Shown here piece by piece: positions 1 to 11,985 of a stretch of 64,000 nt of DNA; positions within the stretch are counted from its first letter, which is position 1, and the number at the start of each line of letters is the position of its first letter. This stretch comes from Nageia nagi. Lineage: Eukaryota > Pinophyta. Under the pieces are notes generated by a model, which saw only the letters and a program-made list of their open reading frames with translations, had not been told where the DNA came from and searched no databases. Both the position numbers and the translations under genes were made by a program. The stretch lies in assembly GCA_050084985.1 (NCBI GenBank), contig JBITNC010000001.1, positions 80,414,001 to 80,478,000 on the forward strand, written 5' to 3'.

Positions 1-892
1 TAAACACCTAGTATGTAAAAGAAAACTAATTGCACACGTGTGAAATGTTTGAAATCTCAATGAGAGAGAAGATGTGGTAAATGCTAGGCAATAGAGAAAA
101 TGTAGTAAATGCATGATGTGTAACAAATGAAATCAAATGTGCACATGTACTATGTTCAAAATATAGGTAAGAGAGAGAAGATATGATAAATGACAAGCAT
201 TTAACATGTAAATACACCTTACATTTAAACAATAATAAAATGAAGTCGGTGCATGTGCAGTAGGGCCTATGGTAAATGTCATGCATTTACATCGTAGAAC
301 ATGGTAAGCATTTATGACAAGGAATAAAATATCAAATGTTTACTATCATAAATAATGACCAACATTTACAAACCCTACTAGTGATGGAAAATGGTGGACC
401 CTACCATCAAGTTACATGCGAAGGTCCTTTTTCTAACGATGTCAGAGGTACAAGGGGATCGATTTTATAGTAGTATAGACAACTTGAGCCTTAGAGATAG
501 GCATCATATTTGGGTACTAGATAATGAACTTTATGAATTTAATGAGCATTTAAATGTATTATTATAAGGATGATGAAATAGCCTAGATTAATTGATTATA
601 TTTTTTAAGCTTTTAATTTATCTTATAAATTCAAGTTCAATTAAATTCATAATTAATATATTTATATAATTTATTTGTAAGATATATATATATGTTCATA
701 TTGATATTTAGCTATTTTAGATATTTTGAAATTTTTATTCTTTTATTAATTAAATAATAATAATTGAATTTGAAAAGTAAGAAAATTATCTAAAATCCAT
801 TATAGAATTTTATACTTTAATAGTCTTAAAAAATTCTTTCATGTTAATAATTATAAATGTATGATGAGAGTTTAAATATTATAGAGAGGTTT
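1..892. other. Gene-free A+T-rich stretch
   Basis: I see no coding similarity here. Two imperfect copies of a motif with the core GAGAGAGAAGAT occur near 62 and 171, each followed by a TAAATG stretch. The right edge is where recognisable L1 reverse transcriptase begins. Confidence 0.5.
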
Positions 893-2945
893 GGTTCATT
901 AGTCAACCAACTTCACTTAAGGAATACCCAAACATTTTAATAAGGAAAATAATTGATGGAATTGTTCTCATGGATGAAATGTTGCACTTAGTCAAGGTAA
1001 AGAAGGAAGAAACAATGATGTTGAAACTTGATATGGAAATAGCTTACAGTATATTTAAATAGGAGTTCTAAAATTAGGTCCTCCAAATATTTGGATTTGG
1101 GGAAAATTAGATGGAATGGATAGGGGAATGTATTTCTACTTCTCCTTTTTCAATAATAATGAATGGAGAAATAGTTGGCTTCTTTAGATTGGAAAGGAGG
1201 ATTAGGAAAGTTGATAAATCTCACCTTATTTATTTATAATTATAGTTAAAACTTTGGAAAGAGTAATCAAAAAAGCCCATAAGGAGGAAAATATTAAAGT
1301 GATAAGACCAACCAATCAGTACAAGGCCATAACTCACCACCAATTTGTAGATGATACCATATTGGTAGGGAAAACACAAGAGAAGGAAGCCAAACAATTT
1401 AAGAAGATACTAATAGAGTATTAAAAGGCATCACACTAGAGAATCAATGGGCATAAAACCAATTTATACACTTTGAACTCATCTATAAATAAATAATTTA
1501 AGTGGCAAAGATCTTCGGCTATTAGATTTAGGAGCTTCTTGTGAACTATATAGGGATGCTACTTTTTATGGGGAGAATCAAAGTTAAGTACTAGGATGAC
1601 CTACAAGATAATATCAATAGAAGATTTTTGGGATGGAAAGGTAAGACTTTGACTTATGCTTCCAATTTGCTACTAATTAAACATAAATTACAAAGCTTAC
1701 CCATATATAGTTACTTACTTTTTAAGATTCCTGATTCTATTGTGAAAAAGGTAGATAATATTTATAGGATGTTCCTTTTGGATGGAGGAATAAAGGAGAA
1801 AAGTTTCTCCTTAGTGCTATAGAATATAATATATAGGGAAAAAGATAGAGGTGAACTAGGCCTAAGGAGAATGAAGTATTTTAGCCAAGCATTTAGAGGA
1901 AAGATGGTGTGGTAGTTAACAAGAGAAGGAGATAGAGAATGGGTAAAGATCTATAAATTCAATTATCTAGAGAATAGTAACACAATTCTTAGAATAGATA
2001 ATCCTCCTTATGGATCTCCTTTCTAGAACAAAATAATCAACATAAGGTCCATTTTTACAAGGAATATAAAATAGGAAGTAGGAAGGGAAGACTCAACATA
2101 CTTCTAGTAAGATGATTGGGTAAGGGAAAGACCATTGATTAGTTATAAGAGATTAAGAAAAGAAGCAGAATAGGTTATTATAGAATAGGGTGATAAAGTC
2201 AAGGACTTTTATAATAGTTAGATGAGAAGATGGTGATTTAAAAAACCATTGACCAAGGAAGAATAAAAGTAGTTTGAGAATATTATAGAGAAATTAGAGA
2301 AAGGAAATAGGAAGATAAATTAAGGTAAGAATTCTTCAATATGGATTGTATCAAAATATAGAGAATACAATATCAAAGCAACAATGAAAGGGTTGGTAGA
2401 TAATACAAATATTAAATATAAAGATTTATAGAACAAGGTATGGCTAAAAGGCTTGATTCCAAAAATAGCTTTCTTCTTATGGATAACCACTCATAAAAAA
2501 TTAGCTACTATTGATAACCTTCAGAAGAAAGGAATGTAAATCCCAAATAGGTGTAACTTTTATTACAGCAATTTGGAAATACAAGACCAAATTTTCTTAC
2601 ATTGCACCTTTACATCAAGGATATGTAATAGAATTAGAAAGACTTTAAACTACCTAGGAGTAATCTTGAGCAAAGTACATGATCTAATAATTCAATGGCA
2701 TCTACATAAAGGAGATAAAGGAGGGGGAATTATCGAGCTTTATTCTATCCCATACTCTTTGGTAGATATGGAAAGAAATAAATGAGAGAGTTTTTAATAA
2801 CAATAAGAGTGAAGTAGAATATATATGCAGGGTGAGAATGTTGAGAGCATTACAAAACTTTGATACTGGTACTAAAGGTAAGAATGATGAAGAAAGTAAT
2901 AGACTAATCCATGAGATTAAGGATCAGAATAATAATAATTGATTA
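893..2945 (+). pseudogene. L1-type LINE ORF2 remnant, RT to zf-RVT region
   Basis: The translation runs through plant L1 reverse transcriptase blocks: a motif around LKLDMEIAY (about 1021-1055), the catalytic FVDD box (1344-1355), the region after RT (YASNLLLIKHKLQSLPIYSY, about 1660-1720) and a zf-RVT-like end (IAFFLWITTHKKLATIDNLQ near 2466, then a C-x-F-x-S segment near 2600). Intact L1 ORF2 proteins cut target DNA with an APE-type endonuclease and reverse transcribe their own RNA. Endonuclease and ORF1 are missing, so the copy is 5' truncated or cut by later insertions. It changes frame several times and has many TAG and TAA codons where tryptophan or glutamine is expected. The identification is firm; the borders are approximate. 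Confidence 0.85.
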
Positions 2946-3003
2946 GAGAGAATAATTCAAGGAATGGAGTTATTAATTTTATATAAAACCATAAATAAAA
3001 TAA

Positions 3004-3530
3004 AATGAATGCTAATGTTATCCAAAACAAGAGTGAAGTTGAAGTCACTAAATTTTTAATAGTTCAAAGAGGTAAAGGAAGGGCTATTAGAGATATTATT
3101 GGACAAAACCCAAAGTGACATCAATTGATGCAGAAGAGAATGTATAATATGTTCTTCAATAACCAATACATGAATATGGCCTTCATATTTCCAAAAGACT
3201 AGCATATTATGTATGTGAAGCTAGGCAACTATTTGGTTAAGAAACAACTATAAAGATGTACTATTATACATTATTTTACCTTAGAGAAAGGGTAATAGTA
3301 TGAGATGTTCAAGTCTACTAGTTCCCTTAAGTTTGAGATAGCTAAGATATTTGAGATTGAATAGAATCATAAGTTTCTTTATTGTTCATAATAGGTCTTG
3401 GTGATATACAACCCCACTTTTTATGATCGACGAGAACCTTAAAAAATTTGGAAAGTAGAATGAAGCATACCAAGAAGGTAAAGTCAAGATTTGGTATTTT
3501 GATACCTTTTTCTATATGGAAACCTCATAA
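3004..3530 (+). pseudogene. Unrecognised broken reading frame
   Basis: From an ATG at 3004 one frame reads with protein-like composition for about 145 codons, interrupted by scattered TGA, TAG and TAA. It contains basic segments (QRGKGRAIRDIIGQ near 3064; NNQYMNMAFIFPKD near 3160; KLGNYLVKKQL near 3217). I do not recognise the family. The stops could be former Arg, Trp or Gln codons, as in the neighbouring elements, but the A+T-rich background lowers the weight of that argument. It lies just after the L1 remnant and may be an unrelated retroelement gag or a captured gene. Confidence 0.3.
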
Positions 3531-4029
3531 TATGACCAATGATATATGATGATTAAATAGTATTTAATAATATCTTTTAATACATTTTAAAGTAGTGGCA
3601 TCAGGTTGGTAATTCATATTTCATAATGAATGATCAAGTAGTTGTAACATAGGAGATCCTTTAAAACTCCAAAAAAAAATTATTAATACAAAATTAACCC
3701 TATTAATAAAAAAATAATCTTAATAATCCACTTGTGATGTATTATTTTAAAAAATATTTAAGGTTTCTTTCCTCTATCTTGATTTCAAATTATAACTCCT
3801 CACATATAATTTCTACTTCTCATTTGTATTTAATATTACCAATTGTTCCTCCTCATAAGTCAACTTATCTATTTTTCCCTAAGAATTACTTACTCTCAAT
3901 GGTTAGAGCATGATTCATTTATATAAAAAATGCATACATTTTGCTATCCATGGAATCATATTTGATGATATATGATTTTCTAAAATTTAGTACATTAAAC
4001 ATTTGAATGGAATATGTTACTTTTTTAAG

Positions 4030-4640
4030 GTATTAATGGCCATAGTAATTATTTTTATTAATCCCAAGTTAATTTGCTTTGTTATATTACAAGTGTTAGA
4101 TTGATTTTTTCATAATCCTTTCAAAATTTTGTATAGTATCTTATAAATTCTAAAAATACCCCACCCCTCCTAATGAATTTTAAAAATATCCATTTTTACA
4201 TCATATAAATTTTCCTAAGATTTGCTTTCACTACTTTTATTATCACAATATGGTCCAAATATATTACTCTTTTTTCTACAAGAAATAACTTCCATTTATT
4301 GATAATAAAAAAATTCTCTTTTTTCCCAAAATGTATGACATGTTTTTCAAAACTACAAATGATCTCCCCAAGTTTTATTATAAATATCTCATCAAAAAAT
4401 ACAAAAATAACTGTCATCACTTATTAGTTGAAAACTAGCCTCACAAGACTCAAAAATACTGATAAGACATAAATAAGTCAAATGGCACTCCATAATTTCT
4501 AAAATATATCTTGGATATATATTTTTATTTTAATCCTGATTTCACAAAATATGAACATCTTAACTTAGTAAAAAATTTAGTTAACATTAATAAAAATACT
4601 TAATGAAAATTTTAGCACCATGTACTTCATATAATAAATC
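4030..4640 (-). pseudogene. Gypsy reverse transcriptase fragment
   Basis: On the minus strand the frame around 4420-4196 carries FVFFDEIFII, a decayed form of the Gypsy catalytic block (normally F-x-DD), followed by KLFLVEKRVIYLDHIV and VKANLRKIYMM. These match the connection between RT and RNase H in Ty3/Gypsy polyproteins. Continuing past 4196, a segment ending in FLEFIRYYTKFW matches the usual FLG-x-x-x-YYRKF motif. The second catalytic aspartate reads as glutamate. Weaker RT similarity extends right to about 4640. No LTRs were found for this piece. Confidence 0.7.
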
Positions 4641-6349
4641 ATAAATAAGAAACTAATTAGTAATAATTTCTATATTAAGATCACTAAAATCCCAAACAAT
4701 CTTTCATGGCTTATTATTCCATTTTACTATTATCATTAGACAAGAATATGAGTTGGTTCTTATATATGTAATACCTTGTTATAGTATTTCACCTTCTTAG
4801 AACTAGATTTACTACATGATCATGATTGTTTTACATATGGAAATCCTTTGGGTAGTTGAAATACCTTCTCAAAGTTATTTAGGATTTTTTATATATTAAA
4901 TTGGTTATTTATTATTCCTTGAATTTTGTAGATATATTTGTGGTACCGTTTTCTTCCTTTTTTATTTTATTATATTTATTTTATATAAACTTGAAAACTT
5001 TAAAATATGTTACAAAACCTTTGAATATTTTTGGCATCTTAGTTTGTATTAATTAAATATAGAGATTCTAAGAATTCATGGTAATATTATATAATTAATT
5101 AATCACACTTAATCTCATAATATGCCTACTTTACTAAGTCCATAATATATAAATGATCTGAAAAAGATTATTTTTGGAGTTTGATCATCAGGAGTGAAGA
5201 TGACATCATCACCATTCTTCATGCTCGAGATCAGACATTATCTTGAAACTTGCTAACATGGAACTACTTTAATAAGATCATCAATGATCCTTTTCTTATC
5301 TTCTTCATATAGCTAATGGTCCATTCCCTATAGTGGTTACATTAGAAGTTGAACCTGATGGAGTTATTTCAAAGATTTGAAGAACCTATGTCTTCCATAT
5401 ATTCTTTAAGATACTTAGTTTTATTGTTATTAATAATTAAATATAGGTGAATATGTTATTTATTAGTATTAGGGTTCATTAAAATATGAACCTTAGTAGC
5501 CATATGAGCCAAAATCATAAGATTTTCGTTAAAAAACCATGAATTTGTATCCTATGGTTATTCAATCAAAATATTGTTCTACATTTGTTGGTCAAAGTTT
5601 ATTTTGGATTGCTTATGATAATTTTCTATATGAGACTGAGTAAACATTTGAGCTACTATCATAAGAGTTCCATTAAAAAACCATGAAATTGGATTTTATG
5701 CTTATTCAATCTCAATAGTATTCTTCTTCATGATGAAGACATTCATGTGAGAGAGACCAAACATATTGATGGTTATTGTTGAATCCTATGGGCAAAGTTT
5801 ATATGTATATCACTACAAAACATGGCATGTAAGGGATTTTTATTTAAGTTCATCTTTGATATTATGTATTTTAAATATAGAAAATTTAGTTTTGTTGTGT
5901 AACTAAGTCATTTCATATCTTATTTCAAATTAATTCTTCAACTTCCTAAATCAAGATTGTAAATAGTATGGTGTATAGTAGATATAGATTTCAGCATTAT
6001 TATTATTATAGAGTCTTATTGTTGTAGTGGTTCTTTTGGAGATTGAATATTAGAATTGTTATTCTCCATTATTTTTTGGTTAATTGTATGTTGTTTTGCT
6101 CCTATATTGTGATATTTATTTATTTAAGTTATAAAACTTTAGTTATATGCATGCATAGTTTTGTACCCTAAAATATATAGATTATTGCATATTCAAATAT
6201 GATTTTTAGGAAAAATAGAGGCCATAAAAATTAGGTTCAACCAACCCTAGTTTATTTTGCATGAAAAATCATTTTACTCTTTCTCCTATAGAAATTCATG
6301 AATAAAGTGATCCCATATTATCAAAAATATTTTTGATCATATTAAAGTC
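4641..6349. other. Non-coding decayed DNA with one direct repeat
   Basis: No reading frame or domain is recognised. Two imperfect direct copies of about 57 bases lie at 5516-5572 and 5660-5716; both contain TTAAAAAACCATGAA and a TTATTCAAT segment. The sequence CACTACAAAA occurs at about 5811 and again near 6350, but without a matching inverted end I cannot assign it to a CACTA element. Confidence 0.4.
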
Positions 6350-6354
6350 ACTAC

Positions 6355-6600
6355 AAAAAAGCCAAATTGTTGGTGATAGCTCAAAAGTACACCAATGCCA
6401 AAGCTTGCATTTTTTTAGAGCATCATTGGATGTGTAAACATTAATAATGCCAAAGATATTCCTATAAGTTTTATAATAACCTAGATCACTTGATTATTTG
6501 GATCCACACCCCAAGATATAATATGATTGAGCCATGTAGGAGCTATGAATGTGATTACTCCTCCTCCCCCATGCAAGTAATTTATCATTAAAAAATTGAC
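6355..6600 (-). pseudogene. L1 APE-type endonuclease fragment
   Basis: Minus-strand translation gives GGGGVITFIAPTWLNHIISW, then one frameshift, then FGIINVYTSNDALKKCKLWHW. This is the same order and spacing as the plus-strand endonuclease at 14820-15053 (GGITMLL, then RIINVYASNDAQKRCTL). The N-V-Y-A/T-S-N-D block is a core part of L1 endonucleases. One TAG sits where tryptophan is found in relatives. The fragment is dead. Confidence 0.75.
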
Positions 6601-7151
6601 TATGAGGCTACAAGAAGCCACACATACTCTAAAGAGTAAAAATTTTCACCTTCATTTCTTGTAGATAGAGAATTACATAGGGTTAAATGGGTTAATAAAG
6701 TAAAAAATCTCTTTTTATACCAAATGTTTTTGAACTAGATCCATCAGTCCTCTAATATTCCAAGATAAAAAAAATCATGAGGAACTATCTATAAGCATAA
6801 CTCATAAACTCTCAAATATTTTACATCCCCAAGGTCATTTAGAGTTTCAAAGATGTTGTTAACAAAATATTCATGGTTTTCTCTCAAAAAAATTGCTTCT
6901 AAATATTTATCTTGTTTCTCAAAGAAGACACCATGGTCAAGGCTATAAGATCTCCAACCTTAGGACTATGAATTATCCTTCTAAGAGGGGTTTGAAAGAA
7001 CTTAAATCCCAAAAACCTTGAGAGAGGGGATCAAGGATACCACAAAGGAGGGATTCCTTAGGTATTGACATAGATTTAAGAGCTACATGCATGGAAAATT
7101 AGAATTTAATGAAAGTTTGTGAAGAACTACCTGAAGTAGAACTAGGACCAA

Positions 7152-7188
<37 letters not shown>

Positions 7189-7252
7189 GTTGTTGTTGTT
7201 GTTGTTATTATTATTATTATTATATTTGTTATTGTTATTATTATTGTTATTA
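7152..7252. repeat. ATT/GTT trinucleotide repeat, left arm
   Basis: An interrupted (TTA/TTG)n tract of about 100 bases. It gives an artificial poly-leucine frame and is not a gene. It ends exactly at the left inverted repeat of the element at 7253-8142, and a related tract resumes at 8143, so the element probably landed inside one microsatellite. Confidence 0.9.
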
Positions 7253-8142
7253 GAGAAAATATCTAAAATACCCTTGTCAACTTATGAATATCATTTTATC
7301 CTCCAATGAAAACATGCCATAATAGTACACCACAACAGTATGAATGGGAGCATTTGGACTAGAGAATCATCCATGTGTGAGTGTATTTTTTTTGAAAACA
7401 TCACATGAAATCAATAGAAAAAAATCAGATATCCTTACCAATCCCCAGTAAGATTTACTAAATGTCATAAACTATGCCTTCAAGCTTCTAGATTCAATAG
7501 AAAATACCATAATCCTATAATTTAAAAAAATGAAAGAGATGAGGAACTTTATAATTATAGAAGACAACTCGCTGGCCAAGGGAAGAGAATGTGAGGTCCA
7601 AACAAAATTGGGTCATTCAAATCCAACACCTCAAGCACTTGTTTATTTATTTTTATTTGCAAATCCAATAGAGAATACAACCAAATGCTTCAATTATAGT
7701 GAATCTCATAAAATTTGAACATCAATATTTCATGTAGGATTTGATTTTCTCCTTCAATAGTTTATCAAGTAGAAGCACCAGTTTCAATAGAAGCACTTAG
7801 CATCATAGTCACTAGTGATGGGAAAATAACTAAAGTAGTGAAACCATCATCTCACCTAGCCAAGGATTCTATTTTTACATGGGGTGCCATTGAAACCATC
7901 ATCTCACATAGCCAAAGATTCTATTTTTACCTAGGTTGTCATCTTTTCCCTAATAGTAGGGAGATAGCAGATTGAGTTATAGAACCAACTGATCGAGTTC
8001 ACCCAATTTTGAAAAAGAGTTGATGAAAATCATATTAGTATCATTTTGTGATAAATTGGTGAGAGAATATTAGATATTTTTGAAAATATAGGGATATTTT
8101 TGTTATTAGATGGAATTATAGGGGTATTTTAGATATTTTCCC
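7253..8142. mobile_element. MITE-like element with TTA target duplication
   Basis: The ends are inverted repeats of 21 bases with one mismatch: 7253-7273, core GAAAATATCTAAAATACCC, and its reverse complement at 8122-8142. TTA flanks both sides (7250-7252 and 8143-8145). A 3-base TTA duplication is typical of PIF/Harbinger elements, but here it falls inside a TTA microsatellite and could be coincidental. The 890-base interior has no transposase. It contains a 52-base tandem duplication (7840-7891, 7892-7943) and a second copy of the TTAGATATTTTTGAAAATA type of sequence near 8070. Confidence 0.6.
7840..7943. repeat. 52-base tandem duplication
   Basis: Two adjacent copies beginning GAAACCATCATCTCAC at 7840 and 7892 differ at only a few positions. 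They lie inside the MITE-like element. Confidence 0.85.
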
Positions 8143-8392
8143 TTATTATTATTGTTGTTGTTATTATTGTTGTTATTATTATTATTGTTATTAATCTTCT
8201 TCTTCTTGTTGTTGTTGTTATTATTGTTGTTGTTATTGTTATTGTTATTGTTATTATTTTTGTTGTTGTTATTGTTGTTGTTGTTGTTAGTATTGTTATT
8301 ATTATTATTAGTAGTAGTAGTAGTAGTATTAGTAGTAGTAGTAGTAGTAGTAATAGTGGTATTAGTAGTATTATTATTACTATTATTTTTAC
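8143..8392. repeat. TTA/TTG/TAG trinucleotide repeat, right arm
   Basis: An interrupted trinucleotide tract of about 250 bases that drifts from TTA/TTG to TAG units. Every long frame through it is a homopolymer of Asn, Leu, Ile, Thr or Val and is an artefact of the repeat. Confidence 0.9.
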
Positions 8393-8639
8393 TATACCCA
8401 CTTGTGATCAATCTTGACCACTTTTAAGTGATAATAGTTAAAAGACATGGTCATTTGAGCTAGTGGAGCTAGAATTTTGGACTTAAACTTACCTTACATC
8501 AATGGGTAATCCTTGATTTTATGTATAAAAGATTATAACTAATAACAAGTATTAGGAAGATTGATATAGATAACCCTCTATTGAATCATTTAGTATCCTA
8601 CTTAGATATCATTATGTTATTTGATGTGTCTAGAGAGGT

Positions 8640-8900
8640 CAACCTTGATATAGTAGCAATAATAAGAATAGATAACATAAAATTTATTTGGTTATTAATA
8701 AACAAACTAGCAAAGTGAAAGAGAAAAAATCCCTTAGTAAGGTTTTGGAATCCATCAACATTGATTCCATGGGAATGCCAAATTTGTTGAGTCCAACTCT
8801 CAATGGTGGAATCATGTGGGATTTGACCCAAGACATACCCAACAATTGTATGAATTTCAAAGCAATGACATACACTATTAAACTCACTTGATGGAATCAT
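8640..8900 (-). pseudogene. L1 ORF1 (DUF4283-like) fragment
   Basis: The minus-strand frame reads GYVLGQIPHDSTIESWTQQI, then GINVDGFQNLTKGFFLFHF. It matches the plus-strand L1 ORF1 at about 13600-13720 (FLGHIPLDASLKSWIDQ, then GIQVDYV-x-NLTKGFFHFQF), so this is the nucleic-acid-binding N-terminal domain of plant L1 ORF1. The rest of ORF1 is not recognisable. Confidence 0.75.
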
Positions 8901-9370
8901 AATATCATGATGAATTTATACATTTTCTTGCTCACTTTTGGTACTATTGATACCTCCTACAATTTTAGTAAATGTTGAAGTTATAGAATAAGTGCCCTCC
9001 ATCTTAAAATTAAGATAATGAACCCACATAGGGAAAAGTAGATTTGAAGTTTATACCAATAAGTGATGACTAAAATGAAAATTCCTACTCAATTTCTAAG
9101 AGGAAAGTTGATGTGATGGTTAGATAAGGCCAAAACCCTAAACATTCAATTTTGGATTCCACTTTAGCTCTTCATTTTTTCTCTCAATCCAAAAATTTAA
9201 ATATCTAAAATTTTCCCTACTTAATATTATAATATTATATAGGAGTAACATAAAAAATATGACAAGAAAAGGAAATGGGTCCCATGGCGAATATGAGCGG
9301 AAGAGTGCAATGTTTGTAATGGTTAAGGAGAAATATCCAAATCCTAATTTCAAAAAAATATCATATACAA

Positions 9371-11167
9371 TGTTGGGAATGGAGCTTTATTCTTAGGATA
9401 AGTGTAATTTTTATGCTCTTTATTTTCTAATTAGTATCCATAGGGTCAATCTACAAGATCAATTAGCTAGTAAGAGGATGATAATCACAATCATCTAATC
9501 GATTAACAATCATTTGATCCATCATGTTTTAGGAAAAATAGATAGTATAATTTGTTGCATTTATAGTTGACCCTAAGGTGAATGATATGGTATTGAAATC
9601 GATCTAATGATGTCCAATTACATTTCCAAAAGGCATAAAATCTCTATATTGAGTATGCTAACTCACTCTTGCTTTGTTCTATGTTTAGAACTAAAGTACC
9701 CTTTTGATTGAAGATATATTGCATATTTTTCTACTCTAGTAAGGATTAGAAATAGGATTGTAATGGTTTAATATAAATCCATGGATTTCATCGTAATTGA
9801 TTGATGATTTTGAAAGAGTTTGAAAGAGAGATCAAGTTTTGTATTGAGAGGATTATTTTGAACCAAAGAGAAGGTTATAATGGAATTTGATTGTATATCT
9901 TTTTTTCACTTTATTTACATCCTTTTTTTGCATTAAAACATAGAGCAATGTTTTTACAATTTAGACACTAAAAATCGATGTAAATTCTGATGCATTTCAC
10001 CCAAGAGTTTTTACATTATATTTTGCATCAGATTGTAAATTTTTGTATCATATTTTATGTCATATTATTAGTTTTTGCATCATATTTTATATCAATTTTT
10101 ACAAGTGGATGTTATGAAATTGTATATATTTTAATTATGTGCAATCTAAACAAAATAGGCTCAAAATGGTATCAATATAAAAAGTCATTTTTATTAAAAT
10201 AATCACTCAATTTTAGATCCACTTCTATGATTTAGTTTGTATCTTAGAGTTCCTTTTTTAATATGTCTTTATGGTAATAACATTGGTTCCTTAAACTAGT
10301 TCATGAATGGGGTTAGTGGTTAAAGTTTTTAAAACTTGAATTATTATATATATATATTCCAAAATAATATAGTAAATATTTTGATGTTACTATCCATTTC
10401 TTATCACCTTCATCTTTGGGTAATTTCTTATCAATCTTTGAAGAAGTTTTCTTTTCTACAACCAGATATTTCTCTACCATTGGTTTCTTCTTTATGATCT
10501 TCTCTATCTTGGGAACCTTGGCTACAATCAAAACCTAAAATCTAAGGAATTCAAATATAAATAAAGACCTAAGAAAATAAATTATCTAAATCCTATGAAA
10601 TGTCAAAAACACAGGGAGGGTTTATTGATATATAATTTGAAGAAGATATTTAGCTATTAGATAATCACTTTTAGTATGGATGGAGGAAAAAGTAAATGTG
10701 ATTCATCAATTGGTGGATTGATGAACATGTTAAATGTATTTTAATTTTTGCCAATGAAATGTGATGAAACTTTAAGTCAAAATTTGCATTGATTTTTGTG
10801 TCAAACTTTGAGTCAAATTTTGCATTGCATTTTGCATTAGAATTTGTATTGAAATGTACAAAAAATAATAATAAAAAATCATTACAAGGTGATGCATTCT
10901 AACATAATTTGCATTGGTGTATTTAAAAATATTTTTGTGATGAAAAAAATGATGCAAATAATCCTTTTCCTAATAGTGTTTGGAACTAATAGTGATAAAG
11001 GACTAAAAACTTCTCTATGGATGTAGCCTACACTAGGTGAACTACATTAAAAATTATCTCTCCTTTGTGTGATTGTTTATGATTATTTTATTTGCTTGTT
11101 AAAATTCTTTTGTAAAGTAGTAGAGTTTGAATTGCTCAAATTTATTTATATATAGTGGATCCTAAAA
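9371..11167 (+). repeat. Copia-D 5' LTR, interrupted by a CACTA-like element
   Basis: Matches the 3' LTR at 42411-43124 over blocks such as TTTATTTTCTAAT, TTGCTTTGTTCTATRTTTAGA and GTTTGAAAGAG, then again after 10979 (AAAAACTTCTC to the end). The extra 1072 bases at 9907-10978 are absent from the 3' copy. Without them the LTR is about 720 bases, near the 714 of its partner. Confidence 0.85.
9907..10978. mobile_element. CACTA-like non-autonomous DNA element
   Basis: Begins CACT and ends AGTG, flanked by TTT on both sides (9904-9906, 10979-10981); CACTA elements make 3-base duplications. The 3' LTR of Copia-D has the empty site. Both ends are rich in short TTTTGCATCA/TGATGCAAA motifs (about 9926, 9988, 10021, 10074; 10780, 10815, 10892, 10950), which resemble the subterminal repeats where CACTA transposases bind. 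No transposase is encoded. The terminal repeats match only loosely beyond CACT. Confidence 0.6.
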
Positions 11168-11169
11168 AG

Positions 11170-11181
11170 TGGTATCAAAGT
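11170..11181 (+). other. Copia-D primer binding site
   Basis: TGGTATCAAAGT two bases after the LTR end. It is a worn form of the sequence complementary to the 3' end of plant initiator-methionine tRNA, the usual primer for Copia reverse transcription. Confidence 0.8.
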
Positions 11182-11253
11182 TATTTTATTTGGTAGGAAC
11201 TTGATAGATTGGTTGTGTGTGGTTCTAGATCAAGTAGGAGTAATGGTAGAAGA

Positions 11254-11985
11254 AGGAAGATTGAGAGCTATTATATAGAAAGGCTTTAGTTATGATGAGA
11301 TTATGATTAGGTGCAACTATAGCCTTCAATATATCAAATGAAAATACTACCAAGGGATTCATGGATAAAATGTCCAAGATGTATGAAAACCCCTTAGTCT
11401 CAAATAAGGTATTTTTAATGAGAAACTTATTTAAAATGAAAATAGGTAAAGGTGGATATGTTCCAAATCATGTGAATAGTTTTAACTATATTACTAATAA
11501 ATTGCATTTAGTTGGTATCAAATTTGATGATGATATCAGGGTATTATTGATCTTATGTTCACTATTGGATAGTTGGAATAGTCTAATCATGGTGATAAGT
11601 AATTCTACTTCAAGAGATAATAATTTAGTTTTTGAATATGTGGGTTGTATTAATCTTAGTGAGGAAATGAGGAGGAAATCCACAAGAGAAAACTATAGCA
11701 CAACTCTAATGGTTGAAAATAGAGGAAGATCAAGAGAAATAGGAGACTTAACAAAGGGAAAAATCCAAAGGAATATCCAAATCAAGAAGTAAATGAAACT
11801 TAGAGTATTGGTATTGTGGGAAAATGGGCCATCTCAAGGAGTATTGGTTAAGAGAGGGTAATGGAAAGCAAGACAATGAAAATAAATGTAACAATCAATA
11901 AGTGAATATTATTGAAGGAATTCTACAACATGAACTTATTTTGTCTCTTGATATGAATTATGATTATTGGATAATTGACTTTGGT
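11254..11985 (+). pseudogene. Copia-D gag with start of protease
   Basis: The longest open part (11361-11792) shows the Copia gag (UBN2-type) pattern: KVFLMRNLFKMKIGKGGYV, then VNSFNYITNKLHLVGIKFDDD, then SEEMRRKS. A CCHC zinc knuckle follows at about 11810-11850 (WYCGKMGHLKEYW) with its first and last cysteines changed. The protease start, WIIDFG, ends at 11985 where insertion E begins. Gag binds element RNA and builds virus-like particles. It has internal stops and a frameshift near 11340 and is not functional. Confidence 0.85.

Larger units (their letters stand above)
6350..8900 (-). mobile_element. L1-type LINE remnant, ORF1 to endonuclease, split by a MITE
   Basis: Two pieces in the expected 5'-to-3' order on the minus strand: an ORF1-like domain at 8900-8640 and an APE endonuclease segment at about 6600-6350. 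Without the 890-base insertion at 7253-8142, the spacing between them is about 1.4 kb, close to that in the better-preserved L1 at 13264-27358. Downstream RT was not recognised. No flanking duplication was found. Confidence 0.6.

Noticed and set aside
5811-6370. CACTACAAAA motifs as the ends of a CACTA transposon
   Set aside because: Both are in the same orientation, with no inverted partner or duplication found.
7109-7309. Poly-leucine reading frame
   Set aside because: Translation of a TTA/TTG microsatellite.
8106-8427. Asn/Thr-, Ile/Thr- and Leu/Val-rich frames on both strands
   Set aside because: Trinucleotide repeat artefacts in three frames of the same tract.
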